Shown: positions 44,668 through 56,368 of the stretch, one piece after another
Position numbering within the stretch: the first letter of the stretch is position 1
Layout: each line of letters starts with the position of its first letter
From: Nelumbo lutea
Lineage: Eukaryota > Streptophyta > Magnoliopsida > Proteales > Nelumbonaceae
Reading direction: 5' to 3'
Length of the DNA: 64,000 nucleotides
NCBI GenBank assembly: GCA_022828595.1
Contig: JAKGHH010000001.1
Location: forward strand, 68,878,401 to 68,942,400
Translations under genes and position numbers: made by a program
The notes under the pieces: model-generated
Seen by the model: only the letters and a program-made list of their open reading frames with translations
Databases searched by the model: none
Told to the model about the DNA's origin: nothing

Positions 44668-45778
44668 GGAAAAATTCCTCATCAGTACCCTTTACTTTGG
44701 ATGACTGTGGTATGATGCAAGTCGAGCGGGTCGGTGTCGGGTTTATTGTCAATCCAGGCTCGGTTCTAAAATTTGGGTTTAAGGCCCGAGCACAAGGTCA
44801 AGTTCAATTTTTTCAATCCAAGTCCAACCCGCCCTATAATTTGATATACCTAGGTTAGGTTTGGGCTTGGGCCAGGTTCGGATTGATCAATAAATCTACT
44901 CTAAAATTATATATATATATATATATAAATGTATTTATGCAAATATATATGTATGTAAACGTGTACGTAAAATATCCATACAAATGTTATATGTACAAAT
45001 ATGTATATTATATATATATATATGCAACATTTACATATATACACATATACGTATAAATGTATATAATTGGGCTGGGCTCAAGCCAGGTTCAAGCTACCTA
45101 AGGGCTAGGCCCGAGCTCGGTCTGAAAAAAAAAATTGACTTCTTGGGCCCAAGCCTAGCTCGAGGACCAAAAATCCAAGCCCAACCCGTGCAAAATTCCG
45201 GGTTGGGCTTGTTCGGGCTCGGGTTGGGCCTTCCCAAGTTGCACCCCTATACTTAGGTCCCCAAATTTTAAAATGTGACAATTCAGTACCCGAACTTTCA
45301 AAACGTGATAATCCAATATCTGTCGTTAACTAGCTGTTAATTAGACGTTAAGTGACATTTTAAAAAGACACAAATGCCTTTGAGTGTCATCTAATTTTCT
45401 TTATCAACTATCCAAACATTGACAAAAAAAAAGTGACATTTTAATAGTCTCAAATCCTTGCCACTTCTATTCAAGAAAGTTGGGGTCATCTGAATGCCCA
45501 CTCAAACTTAACCCCAACTTTCTTGAATGGAAGAAGCAATTATTGGGAATTGTTAAGTTTTTGCCAACGTTTAGATGGTTGATAAAGAAAAATAAATGAC
45601 ACTCGAAGGGCATTTGTGTCATTTTCAAATATCACTTAATAATAGGTTAACTTTTGATTAATGATAGGTACTGGATTGTCATGTTTTGAAAGTCATGTAT
45701 TGAATTGTCGCATTTTAAAGTTTGGGAACCAAAGTGGCACTAGGCACAAAGTACAGGGTACTAATCTGGAATTTTCCC
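44668..45778. mobile_element. Fold-back Mutator-like element C
   Basis: A perfect 9-bp duplication TAAATAAAA flanks it (44659-44667 and 45779-45787). The left end GGAAAAATTCC pairs with the right end GGAATTTTCCC. The arms continue through almost the whole element, meeting near 45467-45530 at ttcaagaaagttgggg / accccaactttcttgaa. A foreign segment at about 44716-45247 interrupts the left arm. There is no coding content. Confidence 0.8.
44716..45247. mobile_element. Small element nested in MULE C (GGGCTCGGGTTGGGC-rich)
   Basis: Homology between the arms of MULE C stops at ggtatga and resumes at tatacttagg, so this segment is an insertion. Its right end, reversed, starts TAGGGGTGCAACTTGGG; the left end (tatgatgcaagtcgagcggg) may be a decayed partner. 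The interior has TA-rich repeats at about 44910-45065. The target duplication is unclear. Confidence 0.5.
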
Positions 45779-45807
45779 TAAATAAAAGGTTGGTGACTCC
45801 AATCTAA

Positions 45808-45995
45808 TTAGGGGTGAATAATAAAAACCAAAAAACTAAACTCGACGAATGAGACTAAATCGAAAATTTTGAGTGGCTACGAGTCGAGTTCTTTACGAGC
45901 TATTCAAGCTCAGCTTGGTTTCAATCAAGCTTTGAGTCGAGTTCGAGCCCAACTTACAAGCTTGTTTATTAATCGAGCCGAGCTCAAATAGCTAC

Positions 45996-46074
<79 letters not shown>

Positions 46075-46227
46075 GAAAATAATATATATAATAAAAATTT
46101 ATATATAATTTTAATTTTTATAAAAAAAAAATTCTCAAGTCGAGTTTGAGCTTTTGACTCGAGCTAAGCTCGAACCAAGCTTGAATAGCTAGTTATTTGG
46201 TTCGGCTCGGCTTGAATCCACCCCTAA
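45808..46227. mobile_element. Possible MITE with TTAGGGGTG ends
   Basis: The left end TTAGGGGTGAATAA and the right end, reversed, TTAGGGGTGGATTCAA, are inverted repeats. Inside are gagtcgagttcgagcc and ctcgagctaagctcg phrases in opposite orientations around a trinucleotide palindrome at 45996-46072. No target duplication was found. Confidence 0.45.
45996..46072. repeat. Palindromic trinucleotide microsatellite (AAT)n(ATT)n
   Basis: About ten AAT units run directly into about fifteen ATT units, and could form a long hairpin in single strands. Confidence 0.9.
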
Positions 46228-46355
46228 TTTTGATTAATTGAATTAGTCGATTCAGTTTAGGTTTATTATTTTTAAAAAATCAAAAATAGCATTTTAGTTT
46301 CAATTAATCAATATAGAAAACCAGAGGTTAATTGAATTAGTCGAATTGATTGGTG

Positions 46356-46395
<40 letters not shown>

Positions 46396-49320
46396 TTTAT
46401 TATTTAGAATGTAATATTATATATATATTTCCAATTTTTTATTATATATTTATTTATGATATATACTATAAATATAAAAAACAGAAAAAACGACAAACCA
46501 AAGCGATGATTAACGAATCAATTTTGGTTTTATTTCAGTTTTCTAGAAACTAGAAACTAATAGTACCGGTTCAATTTAAAAAATAAGCCATTCAGTTAAG
46601 TGTACCGTGAACACTCCTGGATCTAACATTTAAGCCGCCTCCCCCGTCTCTGACCAATAAACCTCCATCTCTGCACTCGATTTGTATAAATTTATCATAC
46701 ATCCCCGATCTCTAGATTCTTTACAGATGAGTTTACTTTAAGCATCTGAATCCTCAACAGTATTTTTTGAAAAATATATTTATTTAAAACAAAAAATGTT
46801 AAAATATAGCTAATCGGGGTCAGGGCTTCACAAAGTCAAGAAATGCAAGTGGTAAACCGAAGACTAGCTACAGGTACAGCAGTATGTGACTATATGGGAT
46901 CCAAGATTATTAAAAAGTCGTCGAATTGTCAATGATATTTTAATTTCAAGTCTTTCAACGCTGTAACTTGGTCTTGCCTCTAATAAAACCGCCTTTTATC
47001 ATGGTTTCATTTTGGAATTTGGACTAAATCATACCATATCCATTTTAACTCTTAATTTCTTCTTGCGTATGCTAACCCAACAAGATTCAGCTCCTCACAA
47101 ATCATAATCCAATTCCAGCCATTTGTGTTGGTATCTCCTTTTTTAATTTTCTTTGAGAGAGATCTATTTTAGCGTGGAAATTCTCATAGTGGTGGGACTC
47201 CGCATGGAGAGCGATCCTTGTTTGTATTATGCTGCATTATTAGTATTATATGCATTTGGACATAGTAGTCCAGTTACAAGAAACCCCAAACTTGTCCAAT
47301 ATCTTATTGTACTACTCTTTTTCTATATTTTATTCTTATTTGGTACTGTAACCTTGGAATCAAGATAAAGAAGAGAACAGTCGTAGATTTCCCACAACCT
47401 TAAAACTCTTGATTAAAAAGTATATATAGTAGGTGTTTGGCATTGATGTTATTGCTTTAGAGATATGTTTTTGAGAAATAGTGTTGTATGTACAAGGTCT
47501 CTTGTATCATTTTTTCAGAAAGGTTGTTTTTTAGAAAAAAAATAGCATTGATTTTATTTGGTATAAGTGATGTATTTATAACTGTTTTCAGCATTTGTCT
47601 GTTTATCTAACATCGCTTAAATGATATCACATTGATGCCATGTTATTGCATCGCTGGCTGTAACAGGCTGTTTTTTATAAAAACATTGAATTTAACATTT
47701 CTTCATACCACACTTTCTTAATTTTCAAGATATACTTTTATATAGTCTAAAACAACATTAAAAACAAAAAAAAAAAGCCATGCCAAATAAAATACCACTT
47801 TCTAAAGCACTATTTTCTCAACGGCATCGATGCAGTAAACACCGCCATGGTCAATAGACTCTTCCTCTTTTTTTTTTAATGGTCAAGTCATAGTTAAGAG
47901 TTGGTCATACGGTACATATATGCTTCTTTCTTAATTGTTGGGGTGTGCTTAATTTATTTCATTTTCAGGATAATTTTTTTCAACCTTCAAGGCTTCATCA
48001 GCATGATACAATATTAATGTAAGCAAATTTAAAATGTTCAACTGCTCAAGTAGTCTAAGCGGGCTGATGATTGATTACGCTGGTTTTTGACGTGAGGCTG
48101 GGTCAAGAATGAACCGTTCAAGGATGATCTTGACCCGCCGAATGTGAAACCGGAAGCAATCGATGCGAGCTCTAACACTGTAAACTCAGATTCATTGTTC
48201 TGATGTTTTCGTTTTCTAAGTAAAAATGTTGGAGGTATCAAAATATTCCACAGGATTTATACGTATGTGCTTTTTTTTTTTTTTTCTTTTTGAGAAACTA
48301 CCTATGTGCTTGTTAAACAATTTGATTGGAATTCGCTTTAATGTGATAATCCCACATTCCCACTTTGCTTTGAAATTGCTTTAAGTGTCGTTTGATAATT
48401 TTGAATCGGGCTCTGAAATATGAAAAATCTGCTTTTTACGCCACCTTAAAAGTTAAAATCAGATCTGAATAAACAAATTCTTTCATCTGAAATCATTTTC
48501 AGAGTCAAAAGACGGCTCCTATTTCCAGAGGTCAAGGGAGCAACTGACGTGTTTTTAACTGATAAATTGTGGAATTTTGCATATCTTAGATCCTTATCTA
48601 TTTTGCAATTTGTGCTGATTCCATTTGATGCGATGCCAATCCAATGGTAAAGTGTTTGCTTCTTCTGTTTTTTCACTTGACATGGACGTGATCTGGAATC
48701 TTATTCTTCTTTATTACCAGCATTGCTTTTTCTTGAAAAAATGGTTTCTTGTAAGTTGTAACTAATTAATTATACTTCTTTTATCTGGATCTCATGTTTC
48801 TACTGTATTCCTTTCTTTTTTGACAAGCAAACCAAGGGAGAAGGGCAAGTGCTAATTAAGCACAGACATCATCAACCTGTTAGCAGCCTAGCTTATGTCA
48901 AGTTTTCTTCTTCAATGGTAAAATGATAATAATAATCTGGACCATAACTCTGTAAACAGGAGGATCCATCCATGGTTTCCTTAATAACGTTTCTTCACCA
49001 TTTAAATATTTCACAATTTTCCTTCCCCTATGTAGAACAATATTATTATTATATATTAATGAGTGTTTTCAATTGGGCAAAGTTTTTCCAGTTTGAATAA
49101 GTTGCATCAGCTATTATATATATATATATATATATATATACAAATACAAATAGCTCTTCCATTAAGCTATGGGGTAAGACTAAAGAGAGCCATGGGACAC
49201 CCAACAAAAGCTATTCGTACACGCACATTCATTATAACGTCAGTATCACCATTATGGATGTTTATATTCGTGGTTGTGAGAAGTTGAAAATATTGTGGAG
49301 CAAAAATGTTGCATCTTTCA
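46228..49320. other. Unassigned AT-rich intergenic DNA
   Basis: TA microsatellites lie at about 46363-46389 and 49115-49140. The stretch from about 47433 to 47830 starts gtgtttggcattgatg and later has catgccaaataaaatacc in the opposite sense, so it may be a decayed Tourist-type element related to the one at 50953. No gene is supported; short frames such as 47153-47368 and 48038-48241 show no known motif. Confidence 0.4.
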
Positions 49321-49323
49321 CTT

Positions 49324-49738
49324 AGGGATGGCAATTTTTCCCATCCCAATGGGACTCAAATTCCTCGATTTGATGGGTCAGGGATGGAGATTGTTTTGGC
49401 GGGATGGAGATGGAGATTGAGGTCCCCGACCCCGATTAGGTATATATATTATATTATTTATATTTATATATATTAAATATATATTATTATATTATATTAT
49501 ATATATCAAAACATATTTAAAAATTATTTATAATTTAAAATTTTTATTTGTTTTTAAGTAAATTTATTTTTCAAATAAATACTTCTATCTAAAATAATTG
49601 GGTATTTGGGTCCCCATTGGGGATCGAGGATGGAGGACAAATTTTATCCCTAGTGGGGATCGAGGACGGGGATGGGGGTTAATTTTATAATCGGGGACGG
49701 GGATGGGGAATATGATCCCCGCCCCATTTCCATTCCTA
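49324..49738. mobile_element. Possible MITE with AGGGATGGCAA ends, copy 1
   Basis: The left end TTAGGGATGGCAATTTTTCCC and the right end, reversed, GTAGGAATGGAAATGGGGCGG, are imperfect inverted repeats around an AT-rich centre with ggggatcgaggat phrases. A related element is at about 50565-50855. The flanks match only partly, so the duplication is not claimed. Confidence 0.45.
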
Positions 49739-50560
49739 CCTTCACCTGCTGCTGCCCCTATGGATGGTTCTATATATTGAAAGATAATTCTTGGAAGGGT
49801 GCATGTCAACTCTGGTGGTTGAATACCTCGGATCGCATCTCCATGTCAGCACCACGGTCGTGACCGTATGACATACCAAGGAAGAAGAGTTTCACAAGGA
49901 TAAAGAAATGAATTCCATCAAGGAAAGGGAAACTCCCCTAAGACCTCGACAGGAAATCTCATCTCAATAACCTTGAAAAGCTTAATCTGACTACGACACA
50001 GATGTCTAGCTATAAATAGGCACCTCCCACTCGAGGTAAAGGACTTTTGGCTCTCAAGTCACCTCAACGCACATTGCATTCACCTCAACGCACATTGTAA
50101 ATGTAGTATCCAATAATTATGGGAATTATTTAAATTTTTTAATTATTAATTTGAATAATTTGAAGTTTTATAATTTAACTTTCATTAAGTTATATTTCCA
50201 AAATCACTAATTATTGCTCAAAATTTATAGTAAATATCAAAATTACTAAAAATGTAAAAAAAAACTTTATTTATTGAAAGTAATTTTCCACTAAAGAATT
50301 ACTAAAAGATTTTAATTATTATTGAAAATATCAATAACTAATTATTGCTAAAAAATATTGATAATATCAAAATTACTAAAAATGTAAAAGAAAAAAAATT
50401 AGGGTTCGTTTGGTTTCCAGGAATAGGTGCCTAGAATCGGAATCAAAATGGCCCATTTCGATTCCTACTGTTTGTTTGGTAGGAATGAGATTCCAATTCC
50501 CATTCTTAGGGGAGAGGCTATCCCAGCCTCCCCTCCCCCCCCCCCCCAAAGGGAATTAGG
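49739..50560. other. Unassigned DNA
   Basis: AT-rich sequence follows an unplaced higher-GC stretch (49740-50100). A C-tract of about ten bases is at 50536-50547. Confidence 0.4.
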
Positions 50561-50857
50561 AATGGCAACGGAGTGGGGCAGGGCTAGGTTTTTCCTGCCT
50601 TGTACCAAAGTATACTTGTTAATTTATTTTTTTTTATTTTTTTATTTTTTTTGAAACCTACCCAGAACTATTTTATATTATGTAATATAATATAGTGTAA
50701 TACAATACAATGCAATATAATATAATAATTATATATATTATGTTTTATAATATATATAGTCGGGACAGGGTCGGGGCAGGGTGGACAAATACTGCCCCTA
50801 ACCCTAGAGTTTTGGGTGGAGCCCCACAGGGATGGGTGAAATTGCCATCTCTATAGA
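50561..50857. mobile_element. Possible MITE with AGGGATGGCAA ends, copy 2
   Basis: The left end AGGAATGGCAACGGAGTGGGG and the right end, reversed, AGAGATGGCAATTTCACCC, are imperfect inverted repeats. The interior is AT-rich with tataata runs and gggtcggggcaggg. Confidence 0.45.
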
Positions 50858-50952
50858 GAATGGGATTCTCATTCTAGAGTATGTCAATAAGTTTTGGAGG
50901 AATTTTAGGTGGGAGGGATAGTTTAGGAGAAATTTTAGGAGGGGTTGGTTAA

Positions 50953-51375
50953 GTATATGTTTGGCATCAATGCTGTAGATAGAGTAGAAAATGGTGTTGT
51001 TGATGTGTGGGTTGGAAGAATTGTTTTCTAAGAAAACGGTGTCTTTTTTTTTTGTGTTTGGAAATGTTGTTGCCACTTTCTGTTTGATACCAGTGCTCCA
51101 TATTTGTTTTCAGCACTAGTACCCATTATAGGAAGTTCATGTCACTACCACATCATGTCCTTGTTGACAGCAACAAGCTGCAATATGAGAAAACGTCAAA
51201 TTAGCCATTACTCCAAACCACGCCTTCTCAATTTCCAAGGTGTCGCTTGGAGCACATTTTTTATGCGAAAACAATTCCAAACAAATAGACGTTTCTTGGA
51301 GCATCATTTTTTTTCTGACGTGACACTAATGTGTCACCGTTTTATGGAGCAACGACATTGATGCCAAATAGACGC
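50953..51375. mobile_element. Tourist-like (PIF/Harbinger) MITE, 423 bp
   Basis: The left end GTATATGTTTGGCATCAATG pairs with the right end CATTGATGCCAAATAGACGC. TAA flanks both sides (50950-50952 and 51376-51378). The interior has further inverted similarity (ggaagaattgttttct / cgaaaacaattcc) and no coding content. Confidence 0.75.
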
Positions 51376-51390
51376 TAAGTGATTAGGAAC

Positions 51391-51394
<4 letters not shown>

Positions 51395-51455
<61 letters not shown>
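51395..51455. repeat. (GA)n microsatellite, about 30 units
   Basis: A perfect dinucleotide run lies just beyond the 423-bp Tourist-like MITE. The Arg/Glu frame across it is an artefact. Confidence 0.95.
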
Positions 51456-51457
<2 letters not shown>

Positions 51458-51644
51458 GGAGTGAGACTCAAGTGATGAAGAGGAGAGAGCTGCCATATGG
51501 CTACATGAAAGGGCTGGGAAGGGAGAATGGAGGGAAGAGAAAAAGAAAGAAAAGGAATTAAGAAGAAAACAGAAAAATGGATTTGAAGAAAAGAGAGGTT
51601 GCTGACATGGCTTATATATGGCTATATAATATAGTATAGATAAG

Positions 51645-51769
51645 AATTCACATCAGTGCCCCATAGCCCATCCCAGTTGTGTATTAGGAACATATCCTTG
51701 TACGAGAAGTGTTCCCAATGCATGCTAAGATGCGCATGTGGGGCGCCTATGGGGTGCCAATCTGATGTT
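51645..51769. mobile_element. Tiny palindromic MULE-type MITE, copy 1
   Basis: The 125-bp unit is flanked by the 10-bp direct repeat TATAGATAAG (51635-51644 and 51770-51779). The left end aattcacatcagtgccccatag pairs imperfectly with the right end ctatggggtgccaatctgatgtt. The centre holds tgtattaggaacatatcc, close to the loop of the element at 53275. Confidence 0.6.
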
Positions 51770-51779
51770 TATAGATAAG

Positions 51780-52797
51780 TGCTTATTTCCTGAAAAAACA
51801 CTTATTCAGGCTTATTTCTCAAATATTGGTGTGGCGGGCTTTTCCCAGTAAGTATTTTAAAGTAAACACTCGAAAGCAGGAGCTAGCCTAGTTCACAAGT
51901 TAATTTTATTTCTGGGCAAATGTTGTGTATGTAAAAGAAGTTTTTTAATATGATATGGAAATAATTATGAACCACGCACCTATCCCATGAATTTGCATGC
52001 TTCTCATTTTACGACCGCAGCTCTGATGAAGTGAGGAAGCTGAGGTTTTAACTTACCATTATATTTTTAACTTATTTCTGAAAAAAAAAAAAAAGAAATA
52101 ACTACAATGAGTAGTTGATTTTTTTTGTGTCAAAGAGGGTTTTCTTTTGTTTTTTTATATATGAAAGAGAGAGAATTCACAGCCAAATAGGACAACCATG
52201 CTGCAGCATTTCCCTCTCTATGTGCATGTGTACAGAGGAACTTTGATGACAATCCACGAGCTAGACGTTTGTAATATCAAACTCTAGGGCCTAGAGATTG
52301 GCATCTCCGAGGAACCTTTATCCTGTGTTTGAAGAATTTTGATGACTAGAGCCAGTCTCTTTCGGTAATAATGGAAGGGCACTGAATCCAAGTTTGTGGG
52401 CCTCTGGGGCGGCCCACATTTCAACAACTGAGATGGAGGAGCAACCAATTCTGCCCCACTTAGCTTTCAAAATTTCTCCATAGTGGTTTTTCATTAGTCA
52501 TCATGCACCCAAACACACACTTCCCATGATCTTGCTTTACCCAAGTATCAAAGTTTATTTTTATAGACTTTTGGCCTTGGGGGAGGGTGGTTCCATTTTA
52601 TCCAGTTTAAACTCTTGTACCCTCTTAATTTTGTTTTTCATTCATCTAAGTTTGCCTCATGAAAATCATTTCCCTATTCTTTTGCTCTACTTATGATTTC
52701 CCATGGTATTGAGGGCCTTGTTTTTTTTTTTTTTTTGTTTGTTTCGCAAGAACCAGTAAATTGCTATCAGTTCCTCGCAGTATTCCTGGTTATTATC
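51780..52797. other. Unassigned DNA
   Basis: No gene or bounded repeat is recognised. A-tracts lie near 52080-52095 and a T-tract at 52722-52736. Confidence 0.4.
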
Positions 52798-52805
52798 CTT
52801 CACAC

Positions 52806-53098
52806 CATAGTTTTCAAAATCAGACTGGATGGCCAGACCAGAAAAACAGGGAATTGATCAGGTGATCAATTCTGTTTTACCCTAGAATTATTATTTCGTC
52901 AAAAACCGTTGATTTGTTAGTAAATCATTGATTCAGACGGTCAAATCATTTGAACCGTTCAATAGTTTTGACAATTTTTTATTTTTTTAATTTTTTTTGT
53001 CAGAATGGATCGTCCATTTAATTCGAACAATTAGACCATTCGACCTGAAAACCGAACCCCTAACCGATTCATTGTCCAATTCTATTTTAAAAACCTTG
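52806..53098. mobile_element. hAT-like MITE, copy 3
   Basis: A perfect 8-bp duplication CTTCACAC flanks it (52798-52805 and 53099-53106). The ends are CATAGTTTTCAAAATC on the left and, reversed, CAAGGTTTTTAAAATAG on the right. The interior is AT-rich with tcatttgaaccgttcaat-type phrases like the other copies. Confidence 0.8.
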
Positions 53099-53274
53099 CT
53101 TCACACCTTATCCCCAACCAGAGCTCTCCACCAGCTTACCAGGCTCGCTTAGCTATTTTGTAAGGATAAGCCGGGCCCGTGTTCAGGCCCGCTTACGTTT
53201 AATACCTCTGTTGGTAGTTTGCTTTTAAAAAGGAGCCACAGTAACACCTTTAATTTTTCAGGGCACCTAATTTT

Positions 53275-53380
53275 GAGTTCACATCTCCGCCCCACAACGT
53301 CGCACAGCACATCCTCGTCGTGTATTGGGAATATCTCCTGGTGAGATGTGCTGTGGGACGTTGTGGGGCGGCATGAACTC
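53275..53380. mobile_element. Tiny palindromic MULE-type MITE, copy 2
   Basis: Arms 53275-53313 and 53342-53380 pair almost perfectly (ccgccccacaacgtc / gacgttgtggggcgg, gcacagcacatc / gatgtgctgtg, ends GAGTTC / GAACTC) around a 28-base loop. The perfect 9-bp repeat CCTAATTTT lies directly outside (53266-53274 and 53381-53389). Confidence 0.8.
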
Positions 53381-53652
53381 CCTAATTTTCCTTCACCATT
53401 TAATTAGGCTGTGAGTATTTGGATCCAAGCTTTGCTCATTTCGAAGAAAATCATAAGCTCTTTATTTACAGAAAGATCTCGAGAAGGAGATTGAACCCCA
53501 ATTTTGCTCATTCTCTTTATCATGTAAGGGAATATGAATAGCTTTGATTCTTTCTATGAGGACGGGGACCCCTTATAACTTGTTTTGGGTCCATAAACTC
53601 GGCCACCTTGGCTTCTAAATCAACTTGATTCCAGCCTCTATCATTTAGCAAC

Positions 53653-54061
53653 TGATACGTCTCCGTATCAGTTTTGCACAACTTCGAGCGCGTGCGGACT
53701 CCGGGAGAAGAAGAATAGAAGGGAAGGGACGAACAACGGATGAAAGAGGGAAGGAGATTATTATTATTATGCTGGCTTGATCTTCCAATACAATCATAGC
53801 TATTTAAATACTTCCACAAAGAATCCTTCCTTAATTAACTCACTGGTAATAAAAGTAAATCTCTCCTAAAATGTCTCTAATGGCTCTATGATTGACAAGG
53901 GAATCTTCATTGCTCCTGATTATTAGCTAACCATCCATGCACAGTCCATTCAGTCATAAATATAATTTCCATCCATCCATTTCACTGGTTTCCTTATGCG
54001 GCCTGAGCGTCTGACTTGGGGATCTTCTTGTTGATTGAGTTCCTGAATGATTGGCGTATCA
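53653..54061 (-). repeat. 3' LTR of chromovirus D
   Basis: The LTR is 409 bp and has an AT-rich trinucleotide patch (attattattat) like the 5' copy. The end of pol runs into it: the chromodomain frame stops at 53950. Confidence 0.92.
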
Positions 54062-54492
54062 TTCTCCTCCTCTAGTGAAGCCACCTTGTCCTCAAGGTGG
54101 AGGGTCAGATAGAATCGCTTGAGTGACTCAAGAGGTTCCCAGGTAGCGTCATCCGGCGAGGCGTTACTCCATTGCACTAGTGCTTGGTCTTCGGTACGGT
54201 TGCCCTTCAGGATCTGTCTTCTGGCGCAAATAGCAACCGGAATCGCAACCGGTTTACTGTCGTGGGCTTCTGGTGGAAGCGACTGCGGGGCCTCTGTGCG
54301 GTCACCCCGGAACGGTTTTAACGGCGAAACGTGGAAGACAGGATGGATTTTGGAGCCTTCCGGTAATTCCAATCGATAAGCTACTCTACCAATTCGCTCA
54401 AGCACCTTGAAGGGACCATAATACTTTTTCGCAAGTTTATGTGAGGAACGTTGCGCTACCGAAGTCTGTCGGTAGGGTTGGAGCTTAACCAA
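53950..54492 (-). pseudogene. Integrase C-terminus and chromodomain of element D
   Basis: The frame reads KLAKKYYGPFKVLERIGRVA and KIHPVFHVSPLKPF, the usual end of a gypsy integrase. The chromodomain follows (ICARRQILKGNRTEDQALV, QWSNASPDDATWEPLE), thought to steer insertion towards particular chromatin. It continues into the 3' LTR with a basic tail (RRSGRIRKPVKWMDG). A one-base shift near 54500 separates it from the integrase core. Confidence 0.85.
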
Positions 54493-55301
54493 AACTTGGG
54501 TGTCGGGTTCAAGAGTAATTCACGTCGTTTCCGATTGGCTTTTTGCTCCATGCGGTGTTGTGCCTCACGAAGGTTGGCTTTCAAGGTTCTAAGTAACTGA
54601 TCACGTTCTTCCAAAAGCTCGTCTAAGGCATGAACTGTTGTCGAGTGCTTTACGTACCGAGGAATGACCGGTGGTAGACGACCGTACAAGGCTTGGTATG
54701 GTATCATCTTGATGCCGCTGTGATAGCCGGTGTTATAGCTAAATTCCGCCCACCCCAAGAACTCATACCATGTCTTTCGCCGGTCTTGGGCAAACGCCCT
54801 TAAGTACTGTTCCAGCCCCCTATTCACGACTTCGGACTGGACGTCGATTTGCGGGTGGTAGGTAGTTCTGTGGTGTAACGTTGTCCCACTTAACTCAGAA
54901 AGCTTGCCCCAGAATTTGCTCATGAAGATGGAGTCGCGGTCCGAGACAATAGAGCTGGGAAAACCATGTAACTTGACCACCATGGTAGAGAATAATTCGG
55001 TTGCCTTTGCTGCCGTTACATTCTTCGGAAGAGCTCCGAAGTGGGCATACTTCGTTAAACGGTCCACCACGACCATAATGACCGTGCAACCATGTGACAA
55101 GGGTAGGGCAACCACAAAATCCATTGTTAAGTCATCCCAAACTTGTGCCGGAATTGGAAGGGATTGGAGTAACCCGGCCGGCGCTTGCGTGGAGGTCTTG
55201 ATTTGCTGACACACAAGGCACTCCGCAATGAAGGACTCGACATCGCGCCGCATTCTGGGCCAGTAAAAATTGGCCGACAACCTAACCAAGGTCCGTTTCA
55301 C
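54456..55301 (-). pseudogene. Integrase core of element D
   Basis: The zinc-finger end CLVCQQIKTSTQAPAG is followed by the catalytic core, with its acidic residues in LTMDFVVALP, SIVSDRDSIFMSKFW and YHPQIDVQSEVVNRGLEQYL. All three residues of the D,D,E triad are visible. A frameshift near 55305 separates it from the RNase H frame, where the first zinc-binding histidines lie. Confidence 0.85.
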
Positions 55302-56362
55302 ACCGGGGTGCCCGGCATCGGCGTTGCATGGAATTCGTGTAATAAACCAAACTTGAGAGATGATGAGGGACTAATGTAGAACCTATCTTTGTAGAAAAGA
55401 AGCCCATCTTTAACGGTAAAACTGGGAGGTAGTGAACCAGCCGCCATTTGTTGGTGTAGGTGTACCATATCCGGCAGTGTATGGCTTTCACATCGCAATG
55501 TGTTGAGGAACTCCGGGATGGGGCTGCTTGCGATCATCATCAGCGTGGATGATCCATCGGTTGAGGGCTCGTCTTCGTGCACCCTTGATAGTGCATCGGC
55601 AACCTTATTGGCACAACCCGGTTTGTATTCAATTTGGAAGTGGAAACCGAGTAGCTTACGGACATAATCCTGTTGGTCCGGCGCTTGAACCACCTGTTGC
55701 AGCAGTTCTTTAAGGCTCCGGTGGTCTGTTCTGATAATAAAAAAACGGCCCAACAAGTATTGTCTCCATTTTTGCACGGCTTCAACGATCGCATGCAATT
55801 CCTTGTGGTACGTTGATGCCGCTCGCATTCTGATTCCCAGCTTCTTACTAAAGAAAGCGATCGGACGGTTTTCCTACATTAATGTAGTGCCCACACCGAC
55901 GTTTGAGGCATCCGTTTCAATGACGAACGGTAGTTCAAAATTTGGGAGTCTTAGAACGGGTGCACTGGACAGAGCATTCTTCAGTGCGATGAATGCTTCC
56001 TCGGCTGACTCAGTCGAACAGAACGCGTCCTTCTTAAGCAACTCTGTTAACGGTGCCGCAATGCTTGCATAGCCCTGGATAAACCGACGATAATAACCGG
56101 TAAGTCCCAAAAATCCATGGAGTTGTTTTAATGTAGTGATAGCCGGCCATTGGAGCATGGCTTCCACCTTCTTGGGATCGGCATGGACACCCCGACTGTC
56201 GACAACGTGGCCTAAATAGTCAATTGACTCCCGGCAAAAGTGACACTTAGATAGCTTGATGTAGAACTGTTGAGAGGCTAAACAGTCCAAAACTTGTTGG
56301 AGATGGAAGACATGAGACTCCTCATCAATGCTATAAATTAGGATGTCATCGAAGAACACCAC
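55298..56362 (-). pseudogene. Reverse transcriptase end and RNase H of element D
   Basis: The frame opens with the catalytic block MVVFFDDILIYS at about 56360. It then gives the thumb (LGHVVDSRGVHADPKKVEAM) and RNase H (FVIETDASNVGVGTTLM, then FFIIRTDHRSLKELL and ADALSRVHED). An amber codon at about 55871-55873 interrupts after TTLM where glutamine is usual. Confidence 0.85.
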
Positions 56363-56368
56363 GACGAA

